From: Demequina soli
GTDB lineage: Bacteria > Actinomycetota > Actinomycetes > Actinomycetales > Demequinaceae
Length of the DNA: 64,000 bases
Direction of reading: 5' to 3'
Assembly: GCF_000971195.1 (NCBI RefSeq)
Contig: NZ_BBLZ01000003.1
Coordinates: 395,642-459,641, forward strand
Below the pieces are notes generated by a model that was not told the DNA's origin, searched no databases, and saw nothing but the letters and a program-made list of their open reading frames with translations. This document shows, piece after piece, positions 1-7,963 of the stretch (within the stretch, counting starts at the first letter, position 1; every line of letters begins with the position of its first letter). The position numbers were made by a program, and so were the translations under genes.

Positions 1-45
1 TGCCGTCGCGAGCGCGGATCCACGGGTGCCGAGGCGGAGATTCAT
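1..45 (-). CDS. hemC: Hydroxymethylbilane synthase, first 15 codons only (cut by the window edge)
   Basis: The reverse strand reads M-N-L-R-L-G-T-R-G-S-A-L-A-T-A from an ATG and then runs off the window. The LRLGTRGSALA stretch is the characteristic N-terminus of porphobilinogen deaminase, which joins four porphobilinogens into hydroxymethylbilane in tetrapyrrole (haem) synthesis. There is no ribosome binding site. A TACCCT hexamer lies 7 nt before the ATG, so the message is probably leaderless. Only the N-terminus is visible, so the assignment rests on this motif. Confidence 0.8.
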   Translation of the reverse strand, partial: MNLRLGTRGSALATA

Positions 46-58
46 GCGGTCAAGGGTA
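46..58 (-). promoter_or_regulatory. Leaderless promoter -10 element of hemC
   Basis: TACCCT followed by 7 nt and the hemC ATG. It fits the actinobacterial TANNNT -10 placed so that transcription starts at or next to the start codon. No purine-rich Shine-Dalgarno fits in between. Confidence 0.5.
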
Positions 59-85
59 GTCGCCGCGCGCGGCACCCCGTGCCCA

Positions 86-1300
86 TCAGCGGCGGTAGCC
101 GGGCCCCACGAAGACCAGCGCGACGGCCACGAGCGCGAGGCCCAGCGCCACCCACGCGGGCGCGACGAAGCCCAGACCGCCAGCGATGACGATCGCGCCC
201 AGGCCCGTGCCCAGCACGGTCGCGGCGTTGAGCGCCGAGTGCGCGAGCGCCGCGCCCAGCGACGGCGACGTGTGGGTCGCGTCCATGAGGTGCGCCTGGG
301 CGGCCTGCGAGAAGGTCTGGATGCACGCGCCGAGCAGCACGAGCGCGACGACGACCGGCCACCCGAGCGTGCCGACTAGCCCGAGCAGCAGCAGGGTCGC
401 GGCCACCCCGATGATGCCGACCCGCGAGGTCAGCAGCACCGAGCGGTCGGTGAGGCGGCCGCCGAGGAACGCGCCCGCGGTCATGCCGAGCCCGAACAGC
501 ACGAGGATCACTGTGACCGCGGTGCTCGAGAACCCGTTGGTCTCCTCGAGCAGCGGCACGATGTACGACTGCACGGCGCCGAGCCCCGCGAAGCCCACGG
601 TCACGGTGAGGATCGCCGTCCACAGCACCTTGCCGCGCAGCGCCGCCAGGTCGCCGCGGAAGCCCCCTCCCGGGCTGCCCGGCACCGACGGCGCGAACGC
701 CCACATGAGCACGAAGCCGAGCAGGCCGACCGCGGTCACGACCGCGTACGCGACGCGCCAGCCCGCGTGGACGGACAGCCACTGCATGCCGGGCACGCCG
801 ATCACGGCCGCCGCCGTCAGCCCGTACATGAGCGTCGCGATCGCCTGACCGCGGCGCTCGGGGCCGAGCGCGAGCACGCCCACGTAGGTCGCGGTGCCGA
901 GCAGCGCGCCGTGCGGGAGCCCGTTGAGGAAGCGGATCGCCATGAGCGTCTGCACGTTCGGCGCGAGCGCGGTGGCCGCAGCGGTGACCACGAAGAAGCC
1001 GGACATCGTCAGGAGCAGGCGGCGGCGGTTCCACCCCGCGAGCCCGACCATCAGCAGCGGCGCGCCGACCACCACGCCCAACGCGTACGCGACGATGGTC
1101 CAGCCCAGGGTGTCGACCGCGGTGCCGAGGTCGCTGGTCTGGTCGAGGATCACGCCGGCGGCACCCTGCTGCGACAGGCCTATCGCGAATCCCGCGACCA
1201 CGAACCCCGCGAGGACGAGCGCGGGGTTGGCGGCGTGGGCGGTGCGCGGCAGCAGCCAGCGCGGGGTACCGGCCTCGGAGGCCGGAGGCAGAGCGGTCAT
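86..1300 (-). CDS. Major facilitator superfamily transporter
   Basis: This 404-residue protein has about twelve hydrophobic segments and the usual MFS length. It belongs to the drug/arabinose-efflux-like branch (AraJ/YdhP type). A short soluble N-terminus is followed by TM1 near residues 27-47, and the loop after TM2 carries the basic NRRRLLL stretch typical of MFS loop 2-3. Its ATG overlaps the TGA of the upstream metal-type regulator by one base, so the two are co-transcribed and translationally coupled. The substrate cannot be read from the sequence. Because of the MntR-like partner, a metal, metallophore or stress-related efflux role is possible, but that is inference. Confidence 0.85.
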   Translation of the reverse strand: MTALPPASEAGTPRWLLPRTAHAANPALVLAGFVVAGFAIGLSQQGAAGVILDQTSDLGTAVDTLGWTIVAYALGVVVGAPLLMVGLAGWNRRRLLLTMSGFFVVTAAATALAPNVQTLMAIRFLNGLPHGALLGTATYVGVLALGPERRGQAIATLMYGLTAAAVIGVPGMQWLSVHAGWRVAYAVVTAVGLLGFVLMWAFAPSVPGSPGGGFRGDLAALRGKVLWTAILTVTVGFAGLGAVQSYIVPLLEETNGFSSTAVTVILVLFGLGMTAGAFLGGRLTDRSVLLTSRVGIIGVAATLLLLGLVGTLGWPVVVALVLLGACIQTFSQAAQAHLMDATHTSPSLGAALAHSALNAATVLGTGLGAIVIAGGLGFVAPAWVALGLALVAVALVFVGPGYRR

Positions 1301-1971
1301 CAGCTACCTTGCGTGACGAGCCACACCGCGGACGCGGTGGCGGGCGGGACGACGATCACGGTCGCCTCCGCGGTCTCCACTCGGATCCCGCCGCCGTCGC
1401 CGGGGCCGTGCACGCGGATCGAGGCGTCCACCGTCAATCCTAGGGTCGCGAGGTCCCGCAGCACGCCGGGATCCGCGTCCGACAGCCGCACGACGGTCCA
1501 GTCGCCGGGCGCGGCATCGGCGAGGTTGGTGCCGTCGAGGGTGACGATGCGTCCCGCGGCCGTGGGGATGGGGTCGCCGTGGGGGTCGCGCGTGGGGTGG
1601 CCCAGCAGCCTGTCGATCGCGTCGATCATGCGGGCCGAGCACGCGTGCTCGAGCACCTCGGCCTCGTCGTGCACCTCGTCCCACGCATACCCCAGCTGGG
1701 TCACCAGGAACGTCTCGATGAGCCGGTGGCGGCGGACCATGTCGAGGGCCTGCCGCTCGCCCGCCTCGGTCAGCGTGATCGCGCCGTAGGGGCGGTGGTC
1801 GAGCAGTCCCGCCGCGACCAGCTTGCGCACGTTCTCCGAGACGGTCGGCGCGGACACCCCGAGCCGCTCCGCGAGGAGCTTGGTGGTGACGGGCGTGTCG
1901 GACCACTCGGTGGCGCTCCACACCACCTTGACGTAGTCCTGCGCGGTCGGCGTCAGCGGCGCGTCGGTCAT
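1300..1971 (-). CDS. DtxR/MntR-family metal-dependent transcriptional regulator
   Basis: This 223-residue protein has the DtxR architecture: an N-terminal winged helix (about residues 10-65, TKLLAERLGVSAPTVSENVRKL), a metal-binding dimerisation domain (about 66-145) ending in DPHGDPIP, and a C-terminal SH3-like FeoA domain. In the dimerisation domain the ligand stretch reads AEVLEH, as in MntR-type manganese sensors, rather than the Cys-containing EEACRWEH of iron-sensing DtxR. However, the position of the MntR N-terminal Glu ligand appears to be Lys (QDYVKVVW). Metal specificity is therefore open. It is the first gene of a coupled pair with the MFS transporter. GGGAGGGACG before the ATG gives a good ribosome binding site. 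Confidence 0.85.
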   Translation of the reverse strand: MTDAPLTPTAQDYVKVVWSATEWSDTPVTTKLLAERLGVSAPTVSENVRKLVAAGLLDHRPYGAITLTEAGERQALDMVRRHRLIETFLVTQLGYAWDEVHDEAEVLEHACSARMIDAIDRLLGHPTRDPHGDPIPTAAGRIVTLDGTNLADAAPGDWTVVRLSDADPGVLRDLATLGLTVDASIRVHGPGDGGGIRVETAEATVIVVPPATASAVWLVTQGS

Positions 1972-1999
1972 CGTCCCTCCCGGTGCAGCGCGGCCGCGG

Positions 2000-2602
2000 T
2001 CAGTCGTCGCGCTTGTTGCGCATCGCGATGACGAGGGCGACGATCGCGGCGCCGACGGCGAAGAGGATCACGTAGACCGCGGGGTTGGTGCCCGGCTGCT
2101 CCGTGAGGTAGGGCGCCTGGTAGCTGGGCGTGGTCGACGGGGTCGGCGCGACCGCGCCGGCGCTCGCGGAGGCCGACGGGGACGCGCTCGGCGAGGCCGA
2201 TGCGGAGGGCGAGGCCGACGCCTCACCCGGCGGCGCGTAGGTGAAGGTGACGGTGCCCTCGATGGGGTGGCCGTCGGCGGACACGACTCGGAAGCTCAGC
2301 ACGTTGTCCCCGGCCTGCAGCGTGCCGGCGGGCACCTGGGCCGTGATCGTCTCGGTGACGGGGGTGTCGATCTCGAGCGCCGTGCGGGTGCCGTCGGGCG
2401 CCTCGAGCGCGAGCTCGTTGCCGATGTCGAGCAGCTGCTCGGTGAACTCCAGCGAGACCTCGCTCAGCTCGGTCACCGTGGCACCCTCGACGGGCGTCGA
2501 GGAGACGAGCGCGGTGTGGGCGGACGCGGGTGCCGCGGCGAGCGCGACGGCGCCGGCGGCCGCCGCCAGGGCGGCGAGGGAGCGGGTGAGAACGCGGGGC
2601 AT
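2000..2602 (-). CDS. CopC-domain secreted, membrane-anchored protein
   Basis: The product is about 200 residues. It has a signal peptide ending in ASA just before His-Thr-Ala-Leu, a CopC domain of about 95 residues (VSSTPVEGATV... VVSADGHPIEGTVTFTY), a low-complexity Ala/Ser/Pro linker, and a C-terminal membrane helix (VYVILFAVGAAIVALVIAM) followed by Arg/Lys. The mature N-terminal His and the DGHP His match the copper ligands of CopC/YcnJ-type domains, so copper binding at the cell surface is likely. I chose the ATG beginning MPRVLT because the signal peptide starts there. A longer form from 2638 is possible. No CopD partner lies next to it. Confidence 0.8.
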   Translation of the reverse strand: MPRVLTRSLAALAAAAGAVALAAAPASAHTALVSSTPVEGATVTELSEVSLEFTEQLLDIGNELALEAPDGTRTALEIDTPVTETITAQVPAGTLQAGDNVLSFRVVSADGHPIEGTVTFTYAPPGEASASPSASASPSASPSASASAGAVAPTPSTTPSYQAPYLTEQPGTNPAVYVILFAVGAAIVALVIAMRNKRDD

Positions 2603-2716
2603 GGGGAAAGTCTCGCACGCGGCCGCCACAGCCTTCATCGACCCGTCACCCGATGGTCACGCGACATCAAGCCCCACGCAACCGGGGGTTCGCCCGCGGT
2701 CCCGAGACTGGCGGAC

Positions 2717-3838
2717 GTGAAGGTCGCGCTGGTCGCAGAGTCGTTCCTGCCGCACACGAACGGCGTCACGCATTCGCTCCTGCGGGTGCTCGATCACCTC
2801 GCCGCCCGCGGCGACGAGGCGGTCGTCATCGCCCCCGAGGCGCCCGGTGCCCCCGAGGCCGTCGCGGGCGCCCCCGTCATTCACGTCCCCGCCGTCGGCT
2901 GGCCTGGCTATCGCGACGTCCGGGTCGCGCTGTCGACGGTGCGGCGGCTCACCCGGCTGCTCGACGAGGTGCGTCCCGACGTGGTCCACCTCGCGTCGCC
3001 GTTCATGCTGGGCTGGGCCGCCGTGCGCGCCGCCGCGGACCTCGGGCTGCCGACGGTCGCGGTCTACCAGACCGACGTGCCGTCCTACGCGGCGTCGTAC
3101 CGCGCGCCCTGGGGCGAGCCGCTGCTGTGGGCGCGCGTGCGCCAGATCCACGCCGCGGCGGACCTCACGCTCGCGCCGTCGACCGCCGCGATGGGCCAGC
3201 TCGCATCGCTCGGCGTCGACAGGCTCCGGCTGTGGCCGCGCGGCGTCGACACGGCGCGCTTCTCTCCCGCGCATCGGGACGATGCGCTGCGGGCCGCGTG
3301 GGCGCCCGGCGGCGAGGTGGTGGTCGGGTACGTGGGCCGGCTCGCGGCCGAGAAGCGCGTCGGGGACCTCGCCCGGCTGTCCCGGATCCCCGGGGTGCGG
3401 CTGGTCGTCATCGGCGAGGGGCCCGAGGGGCCCCGCCTGCGGCGCGCGATGCCGGACGCGGCCTTCGCGGGCTTCCTCGGCGGCGGCGAGCTCGCGCGCG
3501 CCGTCGCGAGCCTCGACGTGATGGTCCACCCGGGCGAGCTCGAGACCTTCGGGCAGTCCATCCAGGAGGCGCTCGCGTCGGGCGTCCCGGTGGTGGCACC
3601 GCGCCGCGGGGGACCGATCGACCTCGTCGAGCACGGTACGAACGGCTTCCTCTACGCTCCCGGGCGGCTCGATCACCTCGAGGACGCCGTCGCGTCGCTG
3701 GTCGCGCAGGAGGACATGCGCTGGCTCCAGGGCGCCCACGCGCGGGTCTCGGTCGAGGGCCGCACGTGGCCGCGCGTGTGCGAGGCGCTCGTGCGCCACT
3801 ACGAGGCCGCGATCGCGGCGCGGGCGGTGACGCGATGA
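2717..3838 (+). CDS. GT4 glycosyltransferase, GDP-mannose-dependent alpha-mannosyltransferase type (MgtA/PimB-like)
   Basis: This 373-residue cytosolic GT-B enzyme opens with VKVALVAESFLPHTNGVTHSLLRVL, the N-terminus of actinobacterial mannosyltransferases that act on glycolipids. The C-terminal nucleotide-sugar half holds GYVGRLAAEKRV, ELETFGQSIQEALASGVPVVAP and the E-x7-E motif typical of GT4 enzymes. I start at the GTG because conserved sequence begins there, although the frame stays open far upstream. Its stop overlaps the next glycosyltransferase ATG (ATGA). It probably elongates mannolipids such as phosphatidylinositol mannosides or a diacylglycerol-based glycolipid. The acceptor is inferred from family membership. 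Confidence 0.85.
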   Translation: MKVALVAESFLPHTNGVTHSLLRVLDHLAARGDEAVVIAPEAPGAPEAVAGAPVIHVPAVGWPGYRDVRVALSTVRRLTRLLDEVRPDVVHLASPFMLGWAAVRAAADLGLPTVAVYQTDVPSYAASYRAPWGEPLLWARVRQIHAAADLTLAPSTAAMGQLASLGVDRLRLWPRGVDTARFSPAHRDDALRAAWAPGGEVVVGYVGRLAAEKRVGDLARLSRIPGVRLVVIGEGPEGPRLRRAMPDAAFAGFLGGGELARAVASLDVMVHPGELETFGQSIQEALASGVPVVAPRRGGPIDLVEHGTNGFLYAPGRLDHLEDAVASLVAQEDMRWLQGAHARVSVEGRTWPRVCEALVRHYEAAIAARAVTR

Positions 3839-4959
3839 GGATCGCCCAGGTCGCGAACTTCCACGGCCCCCGTTCGGGCGGGCTGCGCACCGCGCTGCAC
3901 GCGCTCGGGAGGGGCTACGTGGAAGCGGGCGACGACGTGCTCCTGGTGGTCCCCGGCGACCACGACGGGGTCCGCGACACCCCGCACGGGCGCGTCCTCA
4001 CGCTCCACAGCCCGCCCCTGCCCGGCAGCGGCGGCTACCGCGTGCTCACGCGGCTCGGCGCGGTCGAGGACGCGCTCACCGCCTTCGCGCCCGACGCGCT
4101 CGAGGTGTCGGACCGCACCACGCTGACGGGCCTCGGCACGTGGGCCCGCGCGCGCGGCATCCCCGCCGCGTTCGTCGCGCACGAGCGCGTCGACGGGCTC
4201 CTCCGGGAGGCGCTGCCACGCCTCCCGGAGGCCACGGTCGCGCGCCTGGCCGACGCGCACGCGCGCCGCATCGCCGGCCGCTTCGACACCCTCGTCGCGA
4301 CGACCGCGTTCGCGGGCGAGGAGCTCGCCCGGGTCGGCGCGCCCGTCGAGACCGTGCCGCTCGGCGTCGACCTCGACCGCTTCCACCCGCGTCACGCGAG
4401 CGCCGCCACGCGCCGCGCCCACGCCCCCGACCACGCGCCCCTGCTCGTGCTCGCCTCGCGGCTGTCGCGCGAGAAGCGGCCCGGGCTCGCGATCGACGCG
4501 GTCCGCGTGCTCGCCGCGCGGGGCCGGCCGGTGCGGCTCGCCGTGGCGGGCGACGGGCCGGCCGCCGGGCGCGTGCGCCGAGCCGCCGCCGGCCTCGACG
4601 TCGAGCTGCTCGGCTTCGTGTCCGACCGCGCCGCGTTCGCCGCCCTGCTCGCGAGCGCGGACGTCGCGGTCGCCCCCGGACCCATCGAGACGTTCGGGCT
4701 CGCCGCGCTCGAGGCGCTCGCGTCCGGCACCCCGGTCGTCGTGAACGCCGCCTCGGCCCTGCCCGAGGTCGTGGGTGACGCGGGGCTCGCCGCCGCGGGC
4801 ACCCCCGAGGCGTTCGCGGACGCGATCGAGCGCCTGCTCGCGCGCGACGCCCGGGAGCGCCGCCTCGCGGCGCGGGCCCGCGCGGTCGCGTTCCCGTGGT
4901 CCGCGTCCGTCGCCCGCATGCGCGCGCTCCACGCGCGGAGCCTGGCGGGCGTGCCGTGA
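3835..4959 (+). CDS. GT4 glycosyltransferase, second enzyme of the pair
   Basis: The product is 374 residues and has a GT-B fold. The N-terminus MRIAQVANFHGPRSGGLRTALHAL resembles the same mannosyltransferase group as its neighbour but is clearly diverged. The donor-binding half shows LASRLSREKRPGLAIDAV and GPIETFGLAALEALASGTPVVVN, with the two Glu of the E-x7-E motif. It overlaps the upstream transferase by 4 bp and the downstream SGNH hydrolase by 4 bp, so the three genes form a tightly coupled operon that probably builds and trims or acylates one cell-envelope glycoconjugate. Donor and acceptor are not visible in the sequence. Confidence 0.85.
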   Translation: MRIAQVANFHGPRSGGLRTALHALGRGYVEAGDDVLLVVPGDHDGVRDTPHGRVLTLHSPPLPGSGGYRVLTRLGAVEDALTAFAPDALEVSDRTTLTGLGTWARARGIPAAFVAHERVDGLLREALPRLPEATVARLADAHARRIAGRFDTLVATTAFAGEELARVGAPVETVPLGVDLDRFHPRHASAATRRAHAPDHAPLLVLASRLSREKRPGLAIDAVRVLAARGRPVRLAVAGDGPAAGRVRRAAAGLDVELLGFVSDRAAFAALLASADVAVAPGPIETFGLAALEALASGTPVVVNAASALPEVVGDAGLAAAGTPEAFADAIERLLARDARERRLAARARAVAFPWSASVARMRALHARSLAGVP

Positions 4960-5750
4960 CCGGGCCGCGCATCGTCGCGCTGGGCGACTCCATCACGCTC
5001 GGCGTCGGCGACGGGGTCCAGCACGCGCGCGGCGACGTCGGCTGGGCGGCGCTCGCCGCGGCAGCGCTCGGCGCCTCAACTTTCGTCAACCTCGCCGCCA
5101 ACGGGGTGCGGGCCCGCGACCTGCACCAGGTCCAGGTGCCGCGCGCGCTCGCCGCGCGCCCCGACATCGTCCTCCTCACGGCGGGCGGCAACGACGTGCT
5201 GCGCGGCGACTTCTCCCCCGCCGAGGTCGAGCGCGCCCTCGGCGCGTGCCTCGACGCCCTCGCCGGGCCCGGGCGGCGCCTCGTCACGGTGTCGCTCGAC
5301 CGCATCGGCCTGTTCGACCTCGTGCCCCGCCGGGTCGGCGACGCCATGGCGCGTCGCATCGGCCTCGCGAACGCGGCGATCGCGCGCGCCGTCGCGCCGC
5401 GAGACGTCGCCGTGATCGACGGCGCGACGTTGCTCGCCGGCCTGGGCCGCGGCGCGTGGCACATCGACCGCATCCACCCGTCGCCGGCCGGGCATCGCGC
5501 GCTCGCCCGGGCCGCCGTCGACCTGGTCGCGCCCGACTGGCCCGCGCGGGGCCCCGTCCCTCCGCCGCCCCCGGCGCCCGGGCGCGCCGCGGTCGCGGCC
5601 TGGCTCGCGGTCAACGGCGTGCCGTGGGCGCTCAAGCGCAGCCGGGACCTCATCCCTCAGGTCACGCGGGTGGTCGCGCACGAGCTGCGCGAGGAGCGTG
5701 CGGAGCGCGCCGGGCGCCGCTCCGCGGGCCGGGCGCGGGCCGACGCCTGA
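4956..5750 (+). CDS. SGNH/GDSL-family esterase
   Basis: This 264-residue protein begins VTGPRIVALGDSITLGVGDG, which is block I of SGNH hydrolases with the nucleophile Ser in GDS. Block III is GGNDVL, and the catalytic Asp and His lie in DRIHPSPAGH. No signal peptide is seen, so it acts in the cytosol or at the inner membrane face. The GTG start overlaps the preceding stop (GTGA). Its place behind two glycolipid-type glycosyltransferases suggests a deacylation or acyl-transfer step on the same product. The C-terminal 60 residues are basic and variable. Confidence 0.85.
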   Translation: MTGPRIVALGDSITLGVGDGVQHARGDVGWAALAAAALGASTFVNLAANGVRARDLHQVQVPRALAARPDIVLLTAGGNDVLRGDFSPAEVERALGACLDALAGPGRRLVTVSLDRIGLFDLVPRRVGDAMARRIGLANAAIARAVAPRDVAVIDGATLLAGLGRGAWHIDRIHPSPAGHRALARAAVDLVAPDWPARGPVPPPPPAPGRAAVAAWLAVNGVPWALKRSRDLIPQVTRVVAHELREERAERAGRRSAGRARADA

Positions 5751-5769
5751 CCGGGCCCGGACACGACGA

Positions 5770-5793
5770 GGGCGGGACCCGAAGGCCCCGCCC
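5770..5793 (-). terminator. Terminator hairpin between the SGNH and DoxX-like genes
   Basis: GGGCGGG and CCCGCCC arms, plus an inner CC/GG, enclose a CGAA-type tetraloop. It lies just past the stop of the reverse-strand DoxX-like gene and 20 bp past the forward SGNH stop, so it can serve both converging transcripts. No strong T-run follows. Confidence 0.5.
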
Positions 5794-5810
5794 CGCGTGC
5801 GCGCGACGCG

Positions 5811-6386
5811 CTAGACCAGCCAGCTCTTCTCGCCGACGAGGCCACGCCACCACTTCCCGATGCCGATGGTCTGGTGCTCGAGCTCCAGGTACACCGCGGA
5901 GAAGATGGCCAGGATGTAGATGATGTGCTCGTCGAACAGGGGGTTGGTCGACGGGAACATCTGCGTCATGTACATGAACAGCAGCATGAGGCCGCCGGCC
6001 CACGCCGCGACCTTGGTGCCGATGCCGAGCATGAGCGCGAGACCGACGCCCAGCAGGCCGAGCATGAACGGCCAGTCGGTCCACCGGTCGGCGCCCAGGT
6101 TGACGAAGAAGTCGTGGAACGGGCTGTTCACGTTGCCCGCGTACACGAGGTAGCCCTCGGTGACGTGCCCGCCCTTGACCCACGCGCTGTCGCACAGGGT
6201 GGAGATGGAGTAGCTGCCGTCGTCGTTCGTGGTGCGACACGTGGAGTACCCCAGGCCCAGGAGCTTGTCCAGGAAGGCCCAGAGGAAGTAGAAGCCCAGC
6301 ACGATGCGCGTCAGGCTCAACATGACCCAGCCGAACTTGCTGCCCGTCTGACTGGTCGTGGTGGTGGTCGGTTCGGTGCTGCTCAT
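5811..6386 (-). CDS. DoxX-like membrane protein, copy 2 of a tandem pair
   Basis: This 191-residue protein has a short Thr/Ser-rich N-terminus, TM1 (WVMLSLTRIVLGFYFLWAFLDKLL, about 20-43), a roughly 55-residue outside loop with two Cys (STCRT, TLCDSAW), then three more membrane helices ending in FDEHIIYILAIFSAVYLEL. It is about 60% identical by eye to the preceding gene and shares motifs such as VTEGYLVY and NSPFHDFFVNLG. I chose the second of two adjacent ATGs because it sits 5 nt from a clear AGGAGG. DoxX proteins are linked to thiosulphate:quinone oxidation or to redox-stress membrane complexes. The exact role here is unknown. Confidence 0.8.
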   Translation of the reverse strand: MSSTEPTTTTTSQTGSKFGWVMLSLTRIVLGFYFLWAFLDKLLGLGYSTCRTTNDDGSYSISTLCDSAWVKGGHVTEGYLVYAGNVNSPFHDFFVNLGADRWTDWPFMLGLLGVGLALMLGIGTKVAAWAGGLMLLFMYMTQMFPSTNPLFDEHIIYILAIFSAVYLELEHQTIGIGKWWRGLVGEKSWLV

Positions 6387-6528
6387 CATTGCCTCCTGGG
6401 GATGCGATGCGGTGCGGTCCGAGGCCCTTGGCCCCACGGACGCCGTTGTCCGCACCGCCCACGCTACGCCGGATCGCGCATCGTCGCTGGAAGCGGACGA
6501 AAACGCGGGCCGCCTCGGGGGAAGCACA

Positions 6529-6559
6529 ACGGGGCCCCGCGGATCGCGCGGGGCCCCGT
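6529..6559 (-). terminator. Strong hairpin after the first DoxX-like gene
   Basis: Perfect 13-bp arms (ACGGGGCCCCGCG and its complement) surround a 5-nt loop, beginning 17 bp beyond the stop. It probably ends or attenuates the first doxX transcript before the second copy. Confidence 0.6.
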
Positions 6560-6575
6560 GAGCACTGCAGGGAGG

Positions 6576-7160
6576 CTAGACCAGCCAGGCGTTCTTCTGC
6601 ACGATGGGGAGCTTCCTCCACCAGGTGCCGAGCCCGACGTCCTGACGGGCGAGCTCGACGTGCACGATGCCGAGGATCGCGACGATGTAGATGATGTGCT
6701 CGTCGAGGATCGGGTTGGTGGCGGGCCACATCTGCGTCATGTACATGAAGAGCAGCATGAGCATCGAGGACCAGGCGGCGACGCGGGTGCCGATGCCGAG
6801 CATGAGGGCCAGGCCGATGCCGAGCAGGCCGAGCATGAAGATCCAGTCGGTCCAGCGCTGCGCGCCGAGGTTCACGAAGAAGTCGTGGAACGGGCTGTTG
6901 GTGTTGCCGCCGTAGACCAGGTAGCCCTCGGTGACGTGGCCGCCGTTGATCCACGCCTTGTCGCAGAACGCGTCGATGGTGACGGCGCCGCTCTCCGCGA
7001 CGGTGCGGCAGGTCGAGAACCCGAGGCCCAGAAGCTTGTCGAGGAAGGCCCACAGGAAGTAGAAGCCGAGCCCGATGCGGGTGACGCTGAGCATGACCCA
7101 GCCGAGCTTGCTTCCAGTGGTGGCGGTCGCGCTCTCGGCGACCTGCGAGTTGACTGCCAT
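6576..7160 (-). CDS. DoxX-like membrane protein, copy 1 of a tandem pair
   Basis: The product is 194 residues with the same layout as the next gene: N-terminal soluble tail, TM1 near 20-44, an exterior loop with two Cys (STCRTVAE, AFCDKAW) and the GGHVTEGYLVYGGNTNSPFHDFF block, then three helices including MLGLLGIGLALMLGIGTRV and the DEHIIYIVAIL helix. AAAGGAG sits 8 nt before the ATG. A perfect GGGAC-N4-GTCCC box lies 90 bp upstream with a TAGCGT -10 between, which suggests control by the DosR-like regulator found at 51.4-52.1 kb. Catalysis is not established. Membrane-bound redox or quinone chemistry is the family expectation. Confidence 0.8.
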   Translation of the reverse strand: MAVNSQVAESATATTGSKLGWVMLSVTRIGLGFYFLWAFLDKLLGLGFSTCRTVAESGAVTIDAFCDKAWINGGHVTEGYLVYGGNTNSPFHDFFVNLGAQRWTDWIFMLGLLGIGLALMLGIGTRVAAWSSMLMLLFMYMTQMWPATNPILDEHIIYIVAILGIVHVELARQDVGLGTWWRKLPIVQKNAWLV

Positions 7161-7220
7161 TGTCGTTCTCCTTTGTCGCGGACCTTGTGGGCCCTGGGCA
7201 CCGGGGTAGCGCCTACGAGA

Positions 7221-7263
7221 ACGCTATGGCCGCGACATCACCGCTGGCAGGGACCAGGGTCCC
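7221..7263 (-). promoter_or_regulatory. Candidate DosR box and -10 upstream of the doxX pair
   Basis: GGGACCAGGGTCCC (7250-7263) has the arms and 4-bp spacing of the DosR/DevR box core. On the reverse strand it is followed after 23 bp by TAGCGT (7226-7221), a plausible -10, with no convincing -35 between, as expected for an activator-dependent promoter. The same arrangement recurs upstream of cydA. Confidence 0.5.
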
Positions 7264-7277
7264 AGATTCATGCGCAG

Positions 7278-7856
7278 TCATGGGAATTGTGCGGACAGGT
7301 GCGCCTCGACCGCCGCGACCATGTCCACCGACGGGTCCAGCAGCCACTGGACCTGGAGCCCATCCATGACCGCGACGAGCTGCGCGGCCGCCAGGCCGGC
7401 CCCTCCGACGGGCTCGCGCGCGCCGTCCTCGACGGCCTCGCGGTAGGCCCGCGCGACGGCCGCGCGCAGGTTCGCGTAGCGGCGCGCGAAGTACGCGTGG
7501 GCGGGATGGCCCGCGTCCGTCGCCTCGGCGGACAGGGTCGCGTAGAGGGAGACGATGCCGGGGCGGCCGACGTTGCGCCTCACCGTCGCGACGAGCTCGT
7601 CGAGCAGCGCCCGCCCGCGCAGCTCGTCGAAGCTGACGGCGCGACCCTCGGTGTCGTCGCGGCGCTCGAGGACGGCCATGAGCAGCGCCGCCTTGGTCGG
7701 GAAGTGGTAGATCAGCGCCGGGTGGGTCAGCCCGCAGCGCGCCGCGATCTCGCGCACCGAGGTGCCCTGGAAGCCCGCCTCGGCGAACGCCTGGGTCGCC
7801 GTGTCGAGGATGTGCTCGCGCGTGGCCCCGCCGCGGTCCGACAGCTCTCTCGCCAT
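7278..7856 (-). CDS. TetR-family transcriptional regulator
   Basis: The product is 192 residues from the chosen ATG (MARELSDRGGATREHIL), which sits the usual distance before the helix-turn-helix. A longer form from 7901 is possible. The HTH is IAARCGLTHPALIYHFPTKAALLMAVLE, typical TetR, and the C-terminal ligand domain is unassigned. It is transcribed away from the GH3 glycosidase gene, and a TACCA-TG-TGGTA palindrome lies in the shared gap. It is therefore likely the local repressor of the glycosidase/MFS operon. The inducer is unknown. A LacI-type regulator would be more usual for such sugar genes. Confidence 0.85.
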   Translation of the reverse strand: MARELSDRGGATREHILDTATQAFAEAGFQGTSVREIAARCGLTHPALIYHFPTKAALLMAVLERRDDTEGRAVSFDELRGRALLDELVATVRRNVGRPGIVSLYATLSAEATDAGHPAHAYFARRYANLRAAVARAYREAVEDGAREPVGGAGLAAAQLVAVMDGLQVQWLLDPSVDMVAAVEAHLSAQFP

Positions 7857-7906
7857 GCCCCGCCCCCCGTCCCGACCTCGCGGTCGCATCGTTTCGAGCA
7901 TTGTTT

Positions 7907-7918
7907 TACCATGTGGTA
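7907..7918. promoter_or_regulatory. Palindromic operator between tetR and the GH3 gene
   Basis: TACCATGTGGTA is a perfect 12-bp palindrome (5-bp arms around TG) in the roughly 107-bp divergent gap, 45 bp before the GH3 ATG. Location and symmetry fit a TetR operator. Confidence 0.5.
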
Positions 7919-7963
7919 GAACTCATCCCAGAGTAGCCCACCGCCGCGCGAGAGGATCCGCCC

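Noticed and set aside
6430-6446. A third DosR-type box between the two doxX genes
   Set aside because: The sequence near GGGGCCAAGGGCCT lacks the GGGAC and GTCCC arms and is not at the 23-24 bp distance from a -10.
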